Shown: positions 22,946 to 36,100 of the stretch, piece by piece
Layout of the letters: every line of letters begins with the position of its first letter
How positions within the stretch are numbered: position 1 is the stretch's first letter
Assembly (NCBI RefSeq): GCF_963678975.1
Contig: NC_089273.1
Coordinates: forward strand, 5,278,488-5,342,487
Direction: 5' to 3'
Source of the DNA: Dysidea avara
Taxonomy: Eukaryota; Porifera; Demospongiae; Dictyoceratida; Dysideidae
DNA: 64,000 bases
Program-made: the position numbers and the translations under genes
The notes under the pieces: model-generated
What the model saw: the letters and a program-made list of their open reading frames with translations, nothing else
Told to the model about the DNA's origin: nothing
Databases searched by the model: none

Positions 22946-24040
22946 TTCTTGGCTGGTTACAACATACAGTAAGTGTTGGTCTAAAGCAACTAGATTAATT
23001 TTAATGATGATAATTATTTTATGGTTAATTGCATTCTACAGATTCCTATAGTTTAAGTGAGAGCGATGTATTAATTTCTATCATTAGGTTGTTTAAGCTA
23101 AGAAGTTTTAGACTCTTTTGTGGTGGATTTTATACAGTAGAAATTGAAACTGAAAAACTGAAATCGTTCAAACTTGTAAAATAGCTATTAGTATAGCTAC
23201 TTGCAAAATAGCTAAACTTGTAGAATAGCTATTACCTCTTTACAAAGACCATCACTATAATAAAACCACTTCATTACAGTAGCCGCATTATTTAGGTTTC
23301 AAATGTACTTCAAGTATGTCTCAGGTATACCGGCTAACTTCACATTCTCACACAAAAAAAGATATGATCTCAATGGATGACCTTGTACACAAAATCATGA
23401 AATACACCACAGTTCCATTTTGCTTCCAGTTTCTTCAGATTTCAATTTCCACTGTTTCCAATATCCCATTGTCAATAGTGTTAATGTCAACTGAAGCTAT
23501 TCAGACCACAAGGGTCAATTATGGCAACCCTTAGGCCCTGTACATGTGTCATGCATGCCTTCATTTCTCTTTGGCGCCACGACACACGGCAATTGGGTTA
23601 CTATAAATTACTTAGACCCCTGCATATGGTCTGAAGTCTAACTATTACATAGACTTACATTTAGTGTCACAAATGCTTCTTGTGCACTATTACATAATTT
23701 TATTAATTAAAAAAAAAACTACTTCTAAATTGAAAAGAAGATACAGTACATAAAATCAGGGGTAGCCATTCTTACCTCCATTGAGCCTCTAATTACAACT
23801 TATACTGTATTTGCTGTGCTAGCTACTGGATCTGGCACACATACATTACACAATCTAAATCCACTTAAATGGGGTTGTGACTACCCTCTCTCCCTCAAAA
23901 GTTTCTTCCCAAAATGTCCATGACATTAGCCAGACACTCTAATAGAACAGTCACCTATTATACAATTGGAACAGTCAGAAGGTCTGAGGGCCAATGCCCC
24001 GGTATATTCACTTCAATAAGACTTATTACAATGCCTTAAT
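22946..24040. other. No recognised content
   Basis: AT-rich; one ctctaatagaacagtcacc motif at about 23937. No gene seen. Confidence 0.4.
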
Positions 24041-25100
24041 CAGGGGCAGATTTAGGAACAAAAAGGGAGGGCTAACTCAAGGTACTAATCTACACCTCCC
24101 AGCATGCCAAGCATCCTGGAACTAGGGACTACACCCCAGGAAACCTTTTGAAAAATATATGCTAAAATACTGCAATTTGGAAACATTTCCACATGCAAAT
24201 GCTTATAATTTGCCTATAAATTTTATATACTGCCCTTTACGCTGTTAAAAATAAAGTGCTATGGTAGCACCTAGAGGTGCTATTCTTTGACTGGAGCAGT
24301 CAAAATTTAGCACTTTAGGTGCTACCATAACATCAAGAGTTAATAATAGTGGGCCCCACTATTATTAACTCTTGATAACATTATTAGGTGTTATCATAGC
24401 ACTTCATTTTTAACAGTGTAGATTATAATTAGGTATAGCTCTGTAGCATTTGTTAATCACGAAAAGGTTTGGATAGATTCAGACAACCGACACCCTCACA
24501 CAATTGCACAACAGGTGCATGTTAAAATAATAAGGTGGACTTGTGAAATTTTTGAAAATTGATGAATGATACAAGATTGGATCTGAGAGCCTTTTTAGTG
24601 ACATGTGCATCCTTGAACTAAGTATATACAATAATGCAATGACTGTACAAGTGGATGAATCGGTTATTAATGGAGGCCTTCTAAAGAGACCAATGCACTT
24701 CACTGTATGCATAGACTTATCTTTAGGTGCAGACAGATATGGATTAATTCCATAGCAGAACCAACTAGTATGTATCTGCTGAATGTTTTATTAGTCTAAG
24801 AGTAGTTAGGTGACTGCTTTATTAGAGTATATCAATCTTGTGCACCTCCAATACTGATCCCCTCAGTCCAGGCCCTTATTGGATAACCTCTAGCTAGCAC
24901 AAATCCAGTGATAATGCCTTGAAAAGATGGTTTTAAGGTGGGAGTATTTACATTATTATGATATAGTGACATTATCACTATGCTAAATAATTGACTGCTC
25001 TAGCTATTGCAGTGCTAATTTTTTAACTGTTCCAGTCAAAAAATAGCACCTTTAGGTGCTACCATAACACTTCATTTGTAACAGTGTGCACTAAGATATA
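24041..25100. mobile_element. hAT-like element, copy of 8291-9719
   Basis: Begins caggggcagatttagg and shares, in order, many interior segments with 8291-9719 (ggctaactcaaggtactaat, ttaaaataataagg, ggtgcagacagatatgg, ccataacagaaccaacta-like, tgcacctccaatactgatcc). The right end is not clear. It contains the insertion at 24240-24418 and a partial copy of that same insertion near 25005-25089. Confidence 0.6.
24240..24418. mobile_element. TA-flanked MITE with paired arms
   Basis: Ends cgctgttaaaaataaagtg and cacttcatttttaacagtg, flanked by TA. The inner palindrome ttaataatagtgggccccac/tattattaa sits at the centre. 179 bases, non-coding. A partial copy lies near 25005-25089. Confidence 0.75.
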
Positions 25101-25900
25101 TAGGACTGTGAGGGGCTAGAGAAAGCTTTGGATCATTTCCCATTTTATTTATTATTTTTGTACAGGCCTGATGTGTCCAGTGTAGCTATGATTTCTTGCC
25201 TTTTGTCAATATATAATCATACTTATGAAGTGTGGATTCATTAATTTTTTTTCTTTCATCAAAATCAGTTTCCTGTCGTACTGCAGCCAGCTACAGCATG
25301 ACATGCACACTATTACTGCATGGTGTAATTCTAACTGGAAAAAAAACGATCAAATTATCATCATGACTATGCAATGCCCAGTAACAGTTTGGCCTGGCTT
25401 TTATCCTTCTCCTCATTGAGCCGGTCAGCGAGAATGATGTGTATCCTGAAAAGCTGTTTCATCTTTTACAGGTTGTCAGATGCTACCCCAGACCAGTCAC
25501 CTATGTGTCACTTTAAGTATTGAGATGCGTCCAGCACACTTGTTTTTTGTATACTGCATGGTGTGGTAGGCAAAAGGGCGGTCACATGCATCAAAGCCTG
25601 GGGAAACAGTCTTGTCTGTCTCACGTTACATTGTTAGTTAGACAAACCAGCTGCAGGTAATAACTGCAGGACGAACTTGGCTCATTACATTTCAGATTTT
25701 TCTTGTTAAATTCCCTGCAAAAAATCACGTCACCATGCAGTAGCTAGTAGCTATATAGTAGTTTTATCCGGGATCTGCCGGGTTTGGCTACCACGTAGAC
25801 TGTTGAGAAAACTACCATAGTCTTGTCCTCTCGGGTGGCACAACCATGCAGTGCCATGTTTAGCTAATTCAGTAATCTGAGCGACACAATAGTTAACCGC

Positions 25901-26749
25901 ACATTAGTCCCCTAACCTTATTTGGTTCAGCGGTTTACCGTACTATTGCTGACTCGAAATGAAATACATATTTTTAAAATAGCGGTCTTGCAGCCACACC
26001 CATGTATTCAAACAGTACATCGAATGTTCGCGTATAGTGGAATGTTGAGCAACCGTTGTATGTCGCGCCGGCTTGGAAGACTGAGACAACAATAAGAGGT
26101 TAGCTACTCTGATCATGTTCTGATTGTACTGGTGTTGTTCAAAAGAAGGAAACGCCTTGATGGAGCGTAAACTGTAGCATTAATACTCGCATTATGGTGG
26201 ACATACTTTGTGGAGAAACTGTAGCTGTAGGCGAATCGAGAGGATGTAAGTTGCTTAAATTGATTCTATCATGCGCTTGTAGTGGGGTAATGTTCTGTGG
26301 CTTCGTTGTGTCTTTATCTTGTAAATCCAGAGTCTTGTACCATGTTGTAGCGGCGTAACCAGTTGTCGAGCGTGCCTGGTGTTGACTATGGAAAGGAGAT
26401 GTGCATATTTGCGAGTAGGTTATGAATGTAACTATGTATCTGAATATTTTAACGCAACTACACATGTTACGTATATACTTCAGCTGTCCCACACAGGCCC
26501 GTCTGTAGAATAAATTGACAATAGATCGGTAACGCTCATGTACCTAAGGAAAGATTTCCTGGTTTCAGTTGAGGCACTTGCCCTAACACATGTCATGCTT
26601 ACTGGAAATCAACTCACCATCTAGTCTTTGTTGTCAAGATTTTGTATAGCCTTGACTGTAACCTGCTACAGTGTACTGGGTTAACGTGACCTTTGAAAAG
26701 TACCTTGTGATAAATCACTGTTGCATGTATATATTACATTCCCCTACAG
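25901..26749 (+). promoter_or_regulatory. Possible promoter and 5' UTR zone of the RhoGEF gene
   Basis: The stretch has more CpG than its surroundings (for example tcgcgccggc near 26064) and lies directly upstream of the first recognised coding exon. A gaatgttg..aataagag/gttagc boundary near 26100 could be the end of a non-coding first exon. The acceptor cccctacag at 26749 shows that some exon must lie upstream. No TATA box or start site could be fixed. Confidence 0.25.
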
Positions 26750-26915
26750 CTGGTGACGTCACATCACACGGCAGACTATGGACCAGGCTAGTAGTGGTGG
26801 TGGTGGTGGTGAAGCAGCAGCTGGTAGGGAGAAGAAATCAAAGAGTGAACAAATCATTGATGAGATCATGCACACAGAGATGAGCTATGTTAAGGACCTC
26901 TCAGAGATTATCAAT
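26750..26915 (+). CDS. RhoGEF exon 1 of coding part
   Basis: The acceptor cctacag ends at 26749. Coding starts at ATG 26778, supported by an in-frame TGA at 26754-26756 within the same exon; bases before 26778 are 5' UTR. It encodes 46 residues: MDQASSGGGGG, then KSEQIIDEIMHTEMSYVKDL, the first DH helix. The donor is gtatgt at 26916, phase 0. Confidence 0.85.
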
Positions 26916-29900
26916 GTATGTATTGCCTTGCATGCGTGTGTGTGTTTGCGTGTTCTTTTTGCATACTTGCATGTCTGTAATTATCGTCTTGGTGAAACAC
27001 ACACACACACGCACGCATACACACAGAAGTACACCGATATGGAATTTTACCAATGTGCTGATATATTTCAAAAGTACCAGATATTTTTTATTGTTGGGTT
27101 GCACGTGAACATATAAAAAGGTTTTCAATATGAATGCTACAACAAAATTATTGTTAAAACGTTTTGACAAAAAGCTAAAAAAGTGGTTTGCCAAAATGTT
27201 TTGTGTACAGACTTGTGAAAAAAAGTGAAATGAAGAAAGAAATATACTGGGGCTTAAACCCTTGGCCACTGTAAAACAGGTAACAACCTTATACTCTACC
27301 CACCGTGCTGCAAGACTCAAGCATACAGAAAGTTGAATAACTTAGTACATCTGCTAAAGAGGTCAACTTCTTACTGATGCCGATACCAATATTTATGTAG
27401 GTGCACCTCTACACACACACACACAGGGGTAGACCTACCGAGATTTTATAACTATGAAATGTACGTACAATGAGCAACAGAGTTGTGTATGCTGTATAGA
27501 CTGGAATTTGTTGATGGGATATTTGTGTAAACTTGGTAATGTTTACAAAGCTTGGGACATTAGGGATCAGATTACTGATGGTCAGACCCAAGGTACTCAT
27601 AATGCACAGAGTTAGTGGTATACAATAGTGTAGAAATACTTCACTAATGGAGGTTCCTCAAACTGTATGTGATACTCAAAGAGTTACTGATAAGAGTGGA
27701 GAGTGTCTAATGCTATTATAGTCATGATTTCCTTTATAACTGTCTAAGACTAGGCAGAGTATGGCTGATAATCGCGAGGATAACTCTGTGATAAGTTGTC
27801 TAAGAGACTAATAGCATAGAGTACCACTTAAAATTTTAAATTCCATAGCCACGTTGACAAATGAGATCTACCTTCAAACATCCTGAAATTGGAGAAACAC
27901 TATCAATATTATATTATCACTCAGTCTTGGGTGATTTGTTCGTTTAGAGGGATATGAATGATATAAATACTGTAAGTAGTGCCGACACTGTATTGTTCGC
28001 ATTATAGTGTCGGTGGTGATATATATCCAATCAGTTACATCTTCATGTACAGATGTGAAGGAGGCCAGACATTACAGTATGGTATTTGAGATTTAATTAT
28101 GTGTTGATGGTTTAGTGGTAGAACCCCAAAGTAAACTGTGAGGTTTTAGGGTTTGTAGCCACTCATTTAAACACATGAGTAGCTTTTACTTGTGGTATAC
28201 ATCCACCTTGATATTTGAGGATACTTATATACATGTTTGTCTTGCAAATGTTACAGTTAGTTCTGTGTCGTGATATGTGTACACAAACCTTGGTGATACT
28301 GTATATGATACAGAGTTTTTGTATGTTGTAGCAGTACTATAATTAAATCCTCAAGCGTTTGTCACCAGTAAATTAATTTCAGTAAGGAAGCAAACAAACA
28401 CTAAATGTTATGCAGAATAGAAACTGTTTAATTTTATACAATTATTAGTTAGAGGGCTATTCAGTGTTAGACACTCTTCTCTCATATTATTAGCTCTTGG
28501 TCATATTGTTGTACATGTTATCCTCAGGGCTATCAGACACCTATTATCGATCACATGGATACACTGAAGATCTCAGAGGAAGACATTTTAGCTCTGTTCA
28601 ATAATATTGAAGAGATGAGAGATTTTAACCAGTGAGTGGATTAAAATTTTGTGTGTGTACATGCGTGCGTGTGCGTGTGCGTACGTGTGTGTAACTGTAC
28701 TGTACATGCATATGAACCAAAGTTAAGCCTCTAAACTATGGCTGAAACAAATACGAGTGTTCGCTAAGGATTTTGGTACTCAGATAGTAAAATGGAGTTT
28801 ATCTACGATGATGTTACAAGCACAAGATGGTCGCATTATTAATGTACAGGTACCTATGGAGAAATTGTTTTGATCAATTATATTTCACTCGTGAAGAAAG
28901 ATACTGACCAGTAGCCAACAGGTATGGGTATAACTAACGTAACAAAAACTATTGTAAACAAACGTTATCTCAAAAATTTTCCATGCGATACAAATAATTT
29001 ATTGTATTGTCTTGTACCCATATCTTTTGCTTAGAGCTCAATATCTCCTTCCCTGGCTGAAATATGATCAATCAAAACAATTTCTCCATAGGCACCTGTA
29101 CATTAGGCCCCCAAATAATGTGGCCATCTTGTGCTTGTGATATCATTGTGGATAAAGTTTATTGGTACTCGAGTTCTTGTTAAGATCACTTGAACCAGCT
29201 CACATGATTTATTTTTCATCAGGGAGTGACACAATGAAGGCTATAGAGTTTGATTAGCTTAATTTTTTGTCAGGGACACTAACATTTTTACTGTAAACCG
29301 TTTAAGGGTGTTACAAAACATGTCAAATGGGTATGACTACATGCAACTAGTATTCGTGAGTACTCTATCGTTATCTCTAGAGAGTACTCGAATACTAAAA
29401 AACCATGATCATGTCAGCCCTACTCTAAACAACAGGTAATACTGTTCAGTGAGCCAACATTGAGGGTACCTGTGTAATATTTGGGTACTGAAAGTCAGTG
29501 CAGTGGAGTTTTGGGATTAGTAGCCCACAGGATTGGACGGTTGTACCGTATTTCACAAATAGAATGTCGAGTACCATAGTGACCTCAAGACTACTATATG
29601 AGACTTGGACAGTTGATAATTGGCTTCCCCAGTTGTCACCAGGTTCCCCCAAGTAGACTGGAGCAATGTTCGTGCTTATGGAACAGCTGGGCACCACCAA
29701 GCCTTAAACCTTGAAGCTTGTGATTACTAAGCCAGTGCTTTACAGGGTTGTGCTGAGTGGTAACCTGAAGTTAGCATGAACCGATCTGTCTTGTGTTGTA
29801 TTAGAATGTCTGTATGTTATTTTAGAGTGTATTGCATGTACATCAGTGATACTTGTAGGAATTGTACTGGTTGGATTTAAGAGGGTACTGGTCACTTGAA

Positions 29901-30934
29901 CCACTGCCAACCAATAAGGGTGGAACCCTGGCTTTGCTGCATCATGTGTTCGTATGTGTGGTACATATTATGTGCATGCACACACATGTTTGTGTATTGC
30001 ATAACACATGCCTGCACTGTTATGTACATGTGGTGTGTAAAGGCTTTTTAATCAAACACACAAGGTTAATAATAACTGAAACTTCCAAATGACAGAATAA
30101 AAGTACAGTCTGACTTCTTGTGTTTGAAGTAGGACAACCTCTTTTTCCAATAAAAATTGGTTGACTTAAATAATTAGATGTATATAGCCTGCTGTTGTAA
30201 TGTGTTCAACATGTATAGAGCAATATCTATTTCTCACCCATAGAGCAATGTTGACAGCTCTTACAAAGTGTCGTTACAATATCAAGGAGGTAGCTAACAC
30301 TTTCATTACAATGTGGGAGAATGCTGATGTTGGACTAAAGATATACTCTGATTACTGTTCTGTGTATCCCAAGTGAGTAGTAGTCTTGCTGTTAAGTAGA
30401 GGTTGTGTACATAGGTGACCCTGAATGAATTCTACGCTGTTTGCCCCAGACACGATGTCAAGCTAGCTGTCTGGATCAAATCACCACCTGGTCTGGGATT
30501 TTTTTGCATTCAATAGAGTCAAGAGTGATAGAGTGTATTAACATGTTCATATTTCCCTGCTACACAGGCTTTCTTTTTGGATCTGTAGTGGGATAGTGTA
30601 TGTGTGTGTGCGCATGTGTGTGTGCATGCATCCCTCTCTGTGTGTGTGCGTACATGCGTGCAGTATATGATTGCATGTGTGTAGATATGTTTGCGTGTGT
30701 GTATACAGTGGAACCTGCATAATCAGGACACTTGATAATGGTCCCAGAGTATCCCTTAGACTTGGAAAATCAGGACACCTTGATAATCAGGACACTTTGA
30801 GGCCAGTCCCAAGGCGTTCTTAATACACAGGTTTCACTGTAGTGTGTATATCAACATGTCTCTCTGTGTGTGCATGTGTTTGTATATGTAGTGCGTGTGT
30901 GTGTGCTTTTGTGTAGTATGCATCTGTGTTTGTA

Positions 30935-31015
<81 letters not shown>

Positions 31016-33068
31016 GTCGTATACATTTGTACAATCTATGTATCTCAAAAAAACTTGCTAATACATACCACATGTTATGCTACATTTTATGTGTTTGTAG
31101 GACAGTGGAAGTGTTAACAAAATGTATGAAGACTCCTGTAGTAAGCATGTTCTTTAAGGTACGTACCTGCCTGTGTATGAAACTGTACTCTTGTAATAAA
31201 ATTAAAGTGTTTGGTGTTGTTATATGTGTAGTATTGGTGTGTTAGTGGAAATGGTTTCCTGATCAATGTAAAAATCTGTTTTACTGAAAAAATATTTTTC
31301 TAATTCAGTTCTCTGTACAGTAAGGTCGCCTGTCTAAACTGGCTACTCAGAAATAAGCACATATTGGTCCATGGTCCCACCTAGATCCCTGATAGGTGTA
31401 TCATAAATGTGTACATGAAAATGGGACCACAGAAAACTGCCCCAATTATCAAGGTGGTCTTATTAGTGAGGTGTCCTGATTTCGAAAGGACACCCTAAAA
31501 TGTGGACGCCTTGATAATTAGGAGGTGTTAGTGTACATAGGCCCCTGAAATCAGGACACCTCACTAATAAGACCACCTTGATAATTGGGGCAGTTTTCTG
31601 TGGTCCCATTTTCATGTACACATTTATGATACACCTATCAGGGATCTAGGTGGGACCATGGACCAATATGTGCTTATTTCTGAGTTGTACTTTAGTATTG
31701 TATGTATTGGTCAAAGGAGGTTGGACGTGCTCTAAGTGCTACCTAAATATATTGCTGTTAATTGCATTGTTTTATTTGGTATTTCACGTGACCCTCAATA
31801 GTTGCAATACAAAACTGAAAAATGATGGGGTTCACTGGGGATCATTAGATATCTTAGAACATGCTTTATGTAAGCTTCAAGACTATGTACATTATTTTGT
31901 AAAAGTGCTTGAATTCTGGGTGTAATTAATAAGGTGTGATTTGATGTACACCCTGTATACAACTTCACCAGACTTTCACGTTCGTATTCTATAAATAGAA
32001 CAATCAACTGCATTACACTGAGATCAGCTTATCACCTTCCTCAATAAAATGACTTTTGAATAATATATTTTAGCGGCGCTTAGAGCGTGTTTAACCTCCT
32101 CCAGGTACTGATATTGAGACTCATATATTACGTACTGTAAACCTGTCTACTAAGGTAATCTTATTATAAAACATTTCAAAGTAATAGACAGTCTTGCTAT
32201 GGTAACATTGTAAGTGTAGGTATTCTGGTAAACTCAAACCCACAATCATATTTCACAAGCTGTATTATAAATACAGTAGCCAATTCATTACTCATTTACC
32301 TGGTTTTTAGATGATTAAACAACATCAACTTATTTTTTGGAAGACTCCAGTCAACTGACAAGCGAGTCTGAGCTAATGAGTGTACTAATTTGTATAGTAA
32401 TTAGGTGTGGACAATACCAGAAATTTTCTTCGATACGATTCCAAGTACTTTTGTCATGGTATTGATGAGTATTGATACCGATACTGAGTACTTGTGATTT
32501 TTGTGCTTAGTAGCCAAGTAGTGAACCTCACAGTGCTGATACTTTCTCAGTGATGACTGGTGGGTTGAATATAGCTTGCATTATAGTACAGTAATGGCTG
32601 AAACATTCCATTTTTTAGTGTTTGCATCTGTAACACATGCACAATGTAAGCAAAACATCACATGATCACCAAGTATCTAAATTTCCGATTCTATGTAAAA
32701 AGTACTCGATACCAAAGTATCGGACATTGATATTTTATTACTCGTATCACCCCACCCCTAATAGTAATAATTCTATTATTATTGATGGCTGTTCCATTAG
32801 CAGTTTTTTTAATGGACACTTAGTTAAGGTCCCAACTGATCAGGAAATGTTGCTTGGTTAGTTCTAGTTTATTATGCAAGTATCCAGATATTATATTGTA
32901 TGTTATAATCTGTGGCGTGTGATCAACATGTGATAATGATGTCATTACAGACATGTCAGATGAAGATGGGTCACATGTTACCATTAGGAGCTTACTTGAT
33001 TAAACCAGTACAGAGAGTGTTGAAGTATTACTTGTTATTGGAGGTGTGTACTGAGTGTAGTGTGCGTG

Positions 33069-33114
<46 letters not shown>

Positions 33115-36100
33115 GTGGTGTAGTGTGTACGTGTGTGTAGTGTGCGCGCATGTGTAGTGTGTGCACATGTGTAGTGTGTGCACATGTGTAGTGTGTGCAC
33201 ATGTGTAGTGTGTGCACATGTGTAGTATGTGCACATGTGTAGTGTGTGCACATGTGTAGTGTGTGCACATGTGTAGTGTGTGCACATGTGTAGTGTGTGC
33301 ACATGTGTAGTGTGTGCGCGTGTGTACTGTGTGCCTGTGTACTGTGTGTGAGTAAAGTTTCTTATTCAAGGAAACAACAACAATACCAAATTGGCCCGAC
33401 CAGGCATTGAACCTAGAATCTTTTTGATTACTTGGTTGGTGCTTTAGCCACATAGCTATGCTGCCTCATTTCCCTACACACACGCGCGCGCACATACTAC
33501 ACGCACACACACACCCACACTACACACGCACACACAGAACACATGCGCACACTGCTCTAGGCTACCCAGCTGTATATTGGGGGACCTATTGACCTGGTGT
33601 CATTTGGGGAAGCAGCCCACCGAGTTGTAACATCAATGGATAATTGGTGTTTACTGGGGAAACAAATGCCCAACTGTCCTTGTATCGCTTAACAGTGTTC
33701 GGATTGTTGTGGAACTTTGGGTTCCGCGGCCTTTCTATCTGAGACCTCCTACGGGTGACCCTGCCCCAGTGAGATTTACCTTCACAAGACTCAAGTGCCT
33801 GAGTTGTGCATAGGCATCCCAGTGCTGGTTTGCTGGGTGGCAATAACTGTGTTTTGCATTGCTAACATAGGCTTTGCTTTGTGTGTGTTAGGGCTGGAAC
33901 AAAGGCCAAATTTAGCCTACAAAGCTTCTTGCAAGAAAGGTGCCAAAGTTTTGTTGGTTATGTCATGTTGATAAGTGTGCACCCATATCGTCTCACACTA
34001 TTATTGTACAGGCTCTAGCTAGCATGTACATCTGCTTGAAATACAAATTTATCAGTGATGGTTGCATGCTTCTAGGAAGCACATGACTTTTTTACTGATT
34101 GTACACCTGTACATGCCAGTATCCATGTCTACGAAGCTTTGTAAGGATAGAACTGCCTTCGAAGGTTACAAAACCTTCAGAGCTTTGTTCCATCCCTAGT
34201 GTGTGTGTAGTGTAGTGTGTTTGTGTGTGTGTGTTTGTGTACACTACATGTGTGTATGTGTGTGGTATGTAGTGTGGACTATGTATGTAGTGTGTGTGTG
34301 CGTGCGTGCGTGTGTGTGCGTGCGTGCGGGTGCGTGTGTGTGTGTGTGTGCGTGTGTGTGTGTGCGTGTGTGCATGCGTGATGTGTATAACATGTAGTGT
34401 GCGTGTGTGTGCATGTGTGTACACAGTGTATGTTCGTATGTGTGTATGCTTTGTTAGAATATAATTCTATATACAGAGTAATGTACGTACAAGTACTATA
34501 TATACCGGCCTATTATTATGGAGTAGATTTTGCTAAAGTATGAACAACATTAAGACAACATAATATAAAACACTTTGTATGACTTCTCCAATGTATTACA
34601 TACATTAGTGGAAAAAGAAGAGTTATGTATACTTTAGTGTATTCCTATAATTATTTCTAACTTGAAAAAAATGATGAGAATTAAGTACCTGTGACTGCCA
34701 GCAGTTTTGACCGTTAGCAATGGAGCTACTTTGGGAGGGTACACAGCCTTACTAGGAAGGTGACTAATTTAGACAGGTAGACAATGGTATAAACCTATCA
34801 CTTGGAGGAGTTTTAGAGAGTTAGCCTGTTGGCCCTCCTTGACAGGTGGTCACTAGGCAGGCTGTTCTGTATTGCCCAAATAGCCGGCAAGTACTTCGCA
34901 TAGTTTGTGTTTCTGAAGTCTGCCATTACAGTCTACACAAAAGTGCATTGTTTCTCGCTTGTGTTTGCATTGTATTGTACATGTTACTGTAGGTAACCAT
35001 ATAACATGCTGATACAGGTGGTAGGCATATTTTATCAAGGCATGTCATTGTTCTTTTTGTCACAGCAACTAAACAAATGTGTCAAACCTGAAGAGGATGG
35101 TAAGGAAGAAATGAAGGTTAGCGTTTTGCGACACAGTGCATTTTGTGTATCACGCACATATCACCATCAATAAACTGTTCAATGCGATACTGTATCACTA
35201 TACTATAATAAAGTGGTCATGGCTAGTTATAACTGGCATATTAGCTAATAATTGTACCAATATCCAATTTATCTGTACCTTGAAGAGCCAACGCTGATTC
35301 TACATTCACTGTCTATACAAATATCTAGTGTGTTCTGATGTGATTTTTAGTATGAAAACAGAAAAAGCACATCTCTACCTGGACACCTGCTTCTATTACA
35401 CCACCCAGACAATTAGCTACCACAAACATTTTAACGGATGCTTCCACAAAGGCTTGTCTGGATGAGTTGTCAAGATGGCTAGTATATACTTACAGCAGGC
35501 TGTTTACTGCTTTAGTGGTGCAGTTCTTTATACTTAAAGTTTAATAGCTACTGTTTTAGTAATATTTTAGCCAAAAAAAGCAGCACTTTTACCCGTGTAT
35601 TTGTATATGGCTTCTTGGAACATTGCATTTTATAGCACAGATAAATAGAGAGGCTACAGTAGATCACTGTTACAGACAGTTCACTGACTGTTCTACTAGA
35701 AAACTTCGATATATCGATATTTCTAAATACAGTATCATATCGTGATACTTATTGGCTGTATCAATATGTATTGCAGATCCCTTATAAAGGTAGATATTGT
35801 TAATTTTCAATAACGTTTTCCTCCTTCGATTATTCAATATGTGACATTAGTGAAAAATTAATATTCCAACAATAACACTAATAAAATACAATACCAGTTT
35901 ATAATATGATTACAATACTAATAACTACAGGATAATCAGTCAAATAACACACATCATCACTGATAAAGTTAAATGATGCAATCCTTTGGTCTGATTTTGA
36001 TTTCTATGAATGGTAGAGGATGATACTTGCCATTGAGGTGTATTGTATAGTGGTGGTTGTACCGATGGTTGAGATATAGAGCAGAGCATTGATTGTACCA

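Noticed and set aside
26901..27320. 139-residue minus-strand frame overlapping RhoGEF exon 1
   Set aside because: It spans CA/TG repeats and a SINE head; no family resemblance.
30820..31245. Six overlapping His/Thr- or Cys/Val-rich open frames
   Set aside because: They are translations of (TG)n/(CA)n repeats in all frames; no real gene. The only coding sequence there is RhoGEF exon 4.
33000..33453. Minus-strand repetitive His/Thr frames
   Set aside because: Product of the 17-bp minisatellite and TG tract.
33351..33477. Functional tRNA gene
   Set aside because: A and B boxes are visible, but stems do not pair and a SINE body follows.
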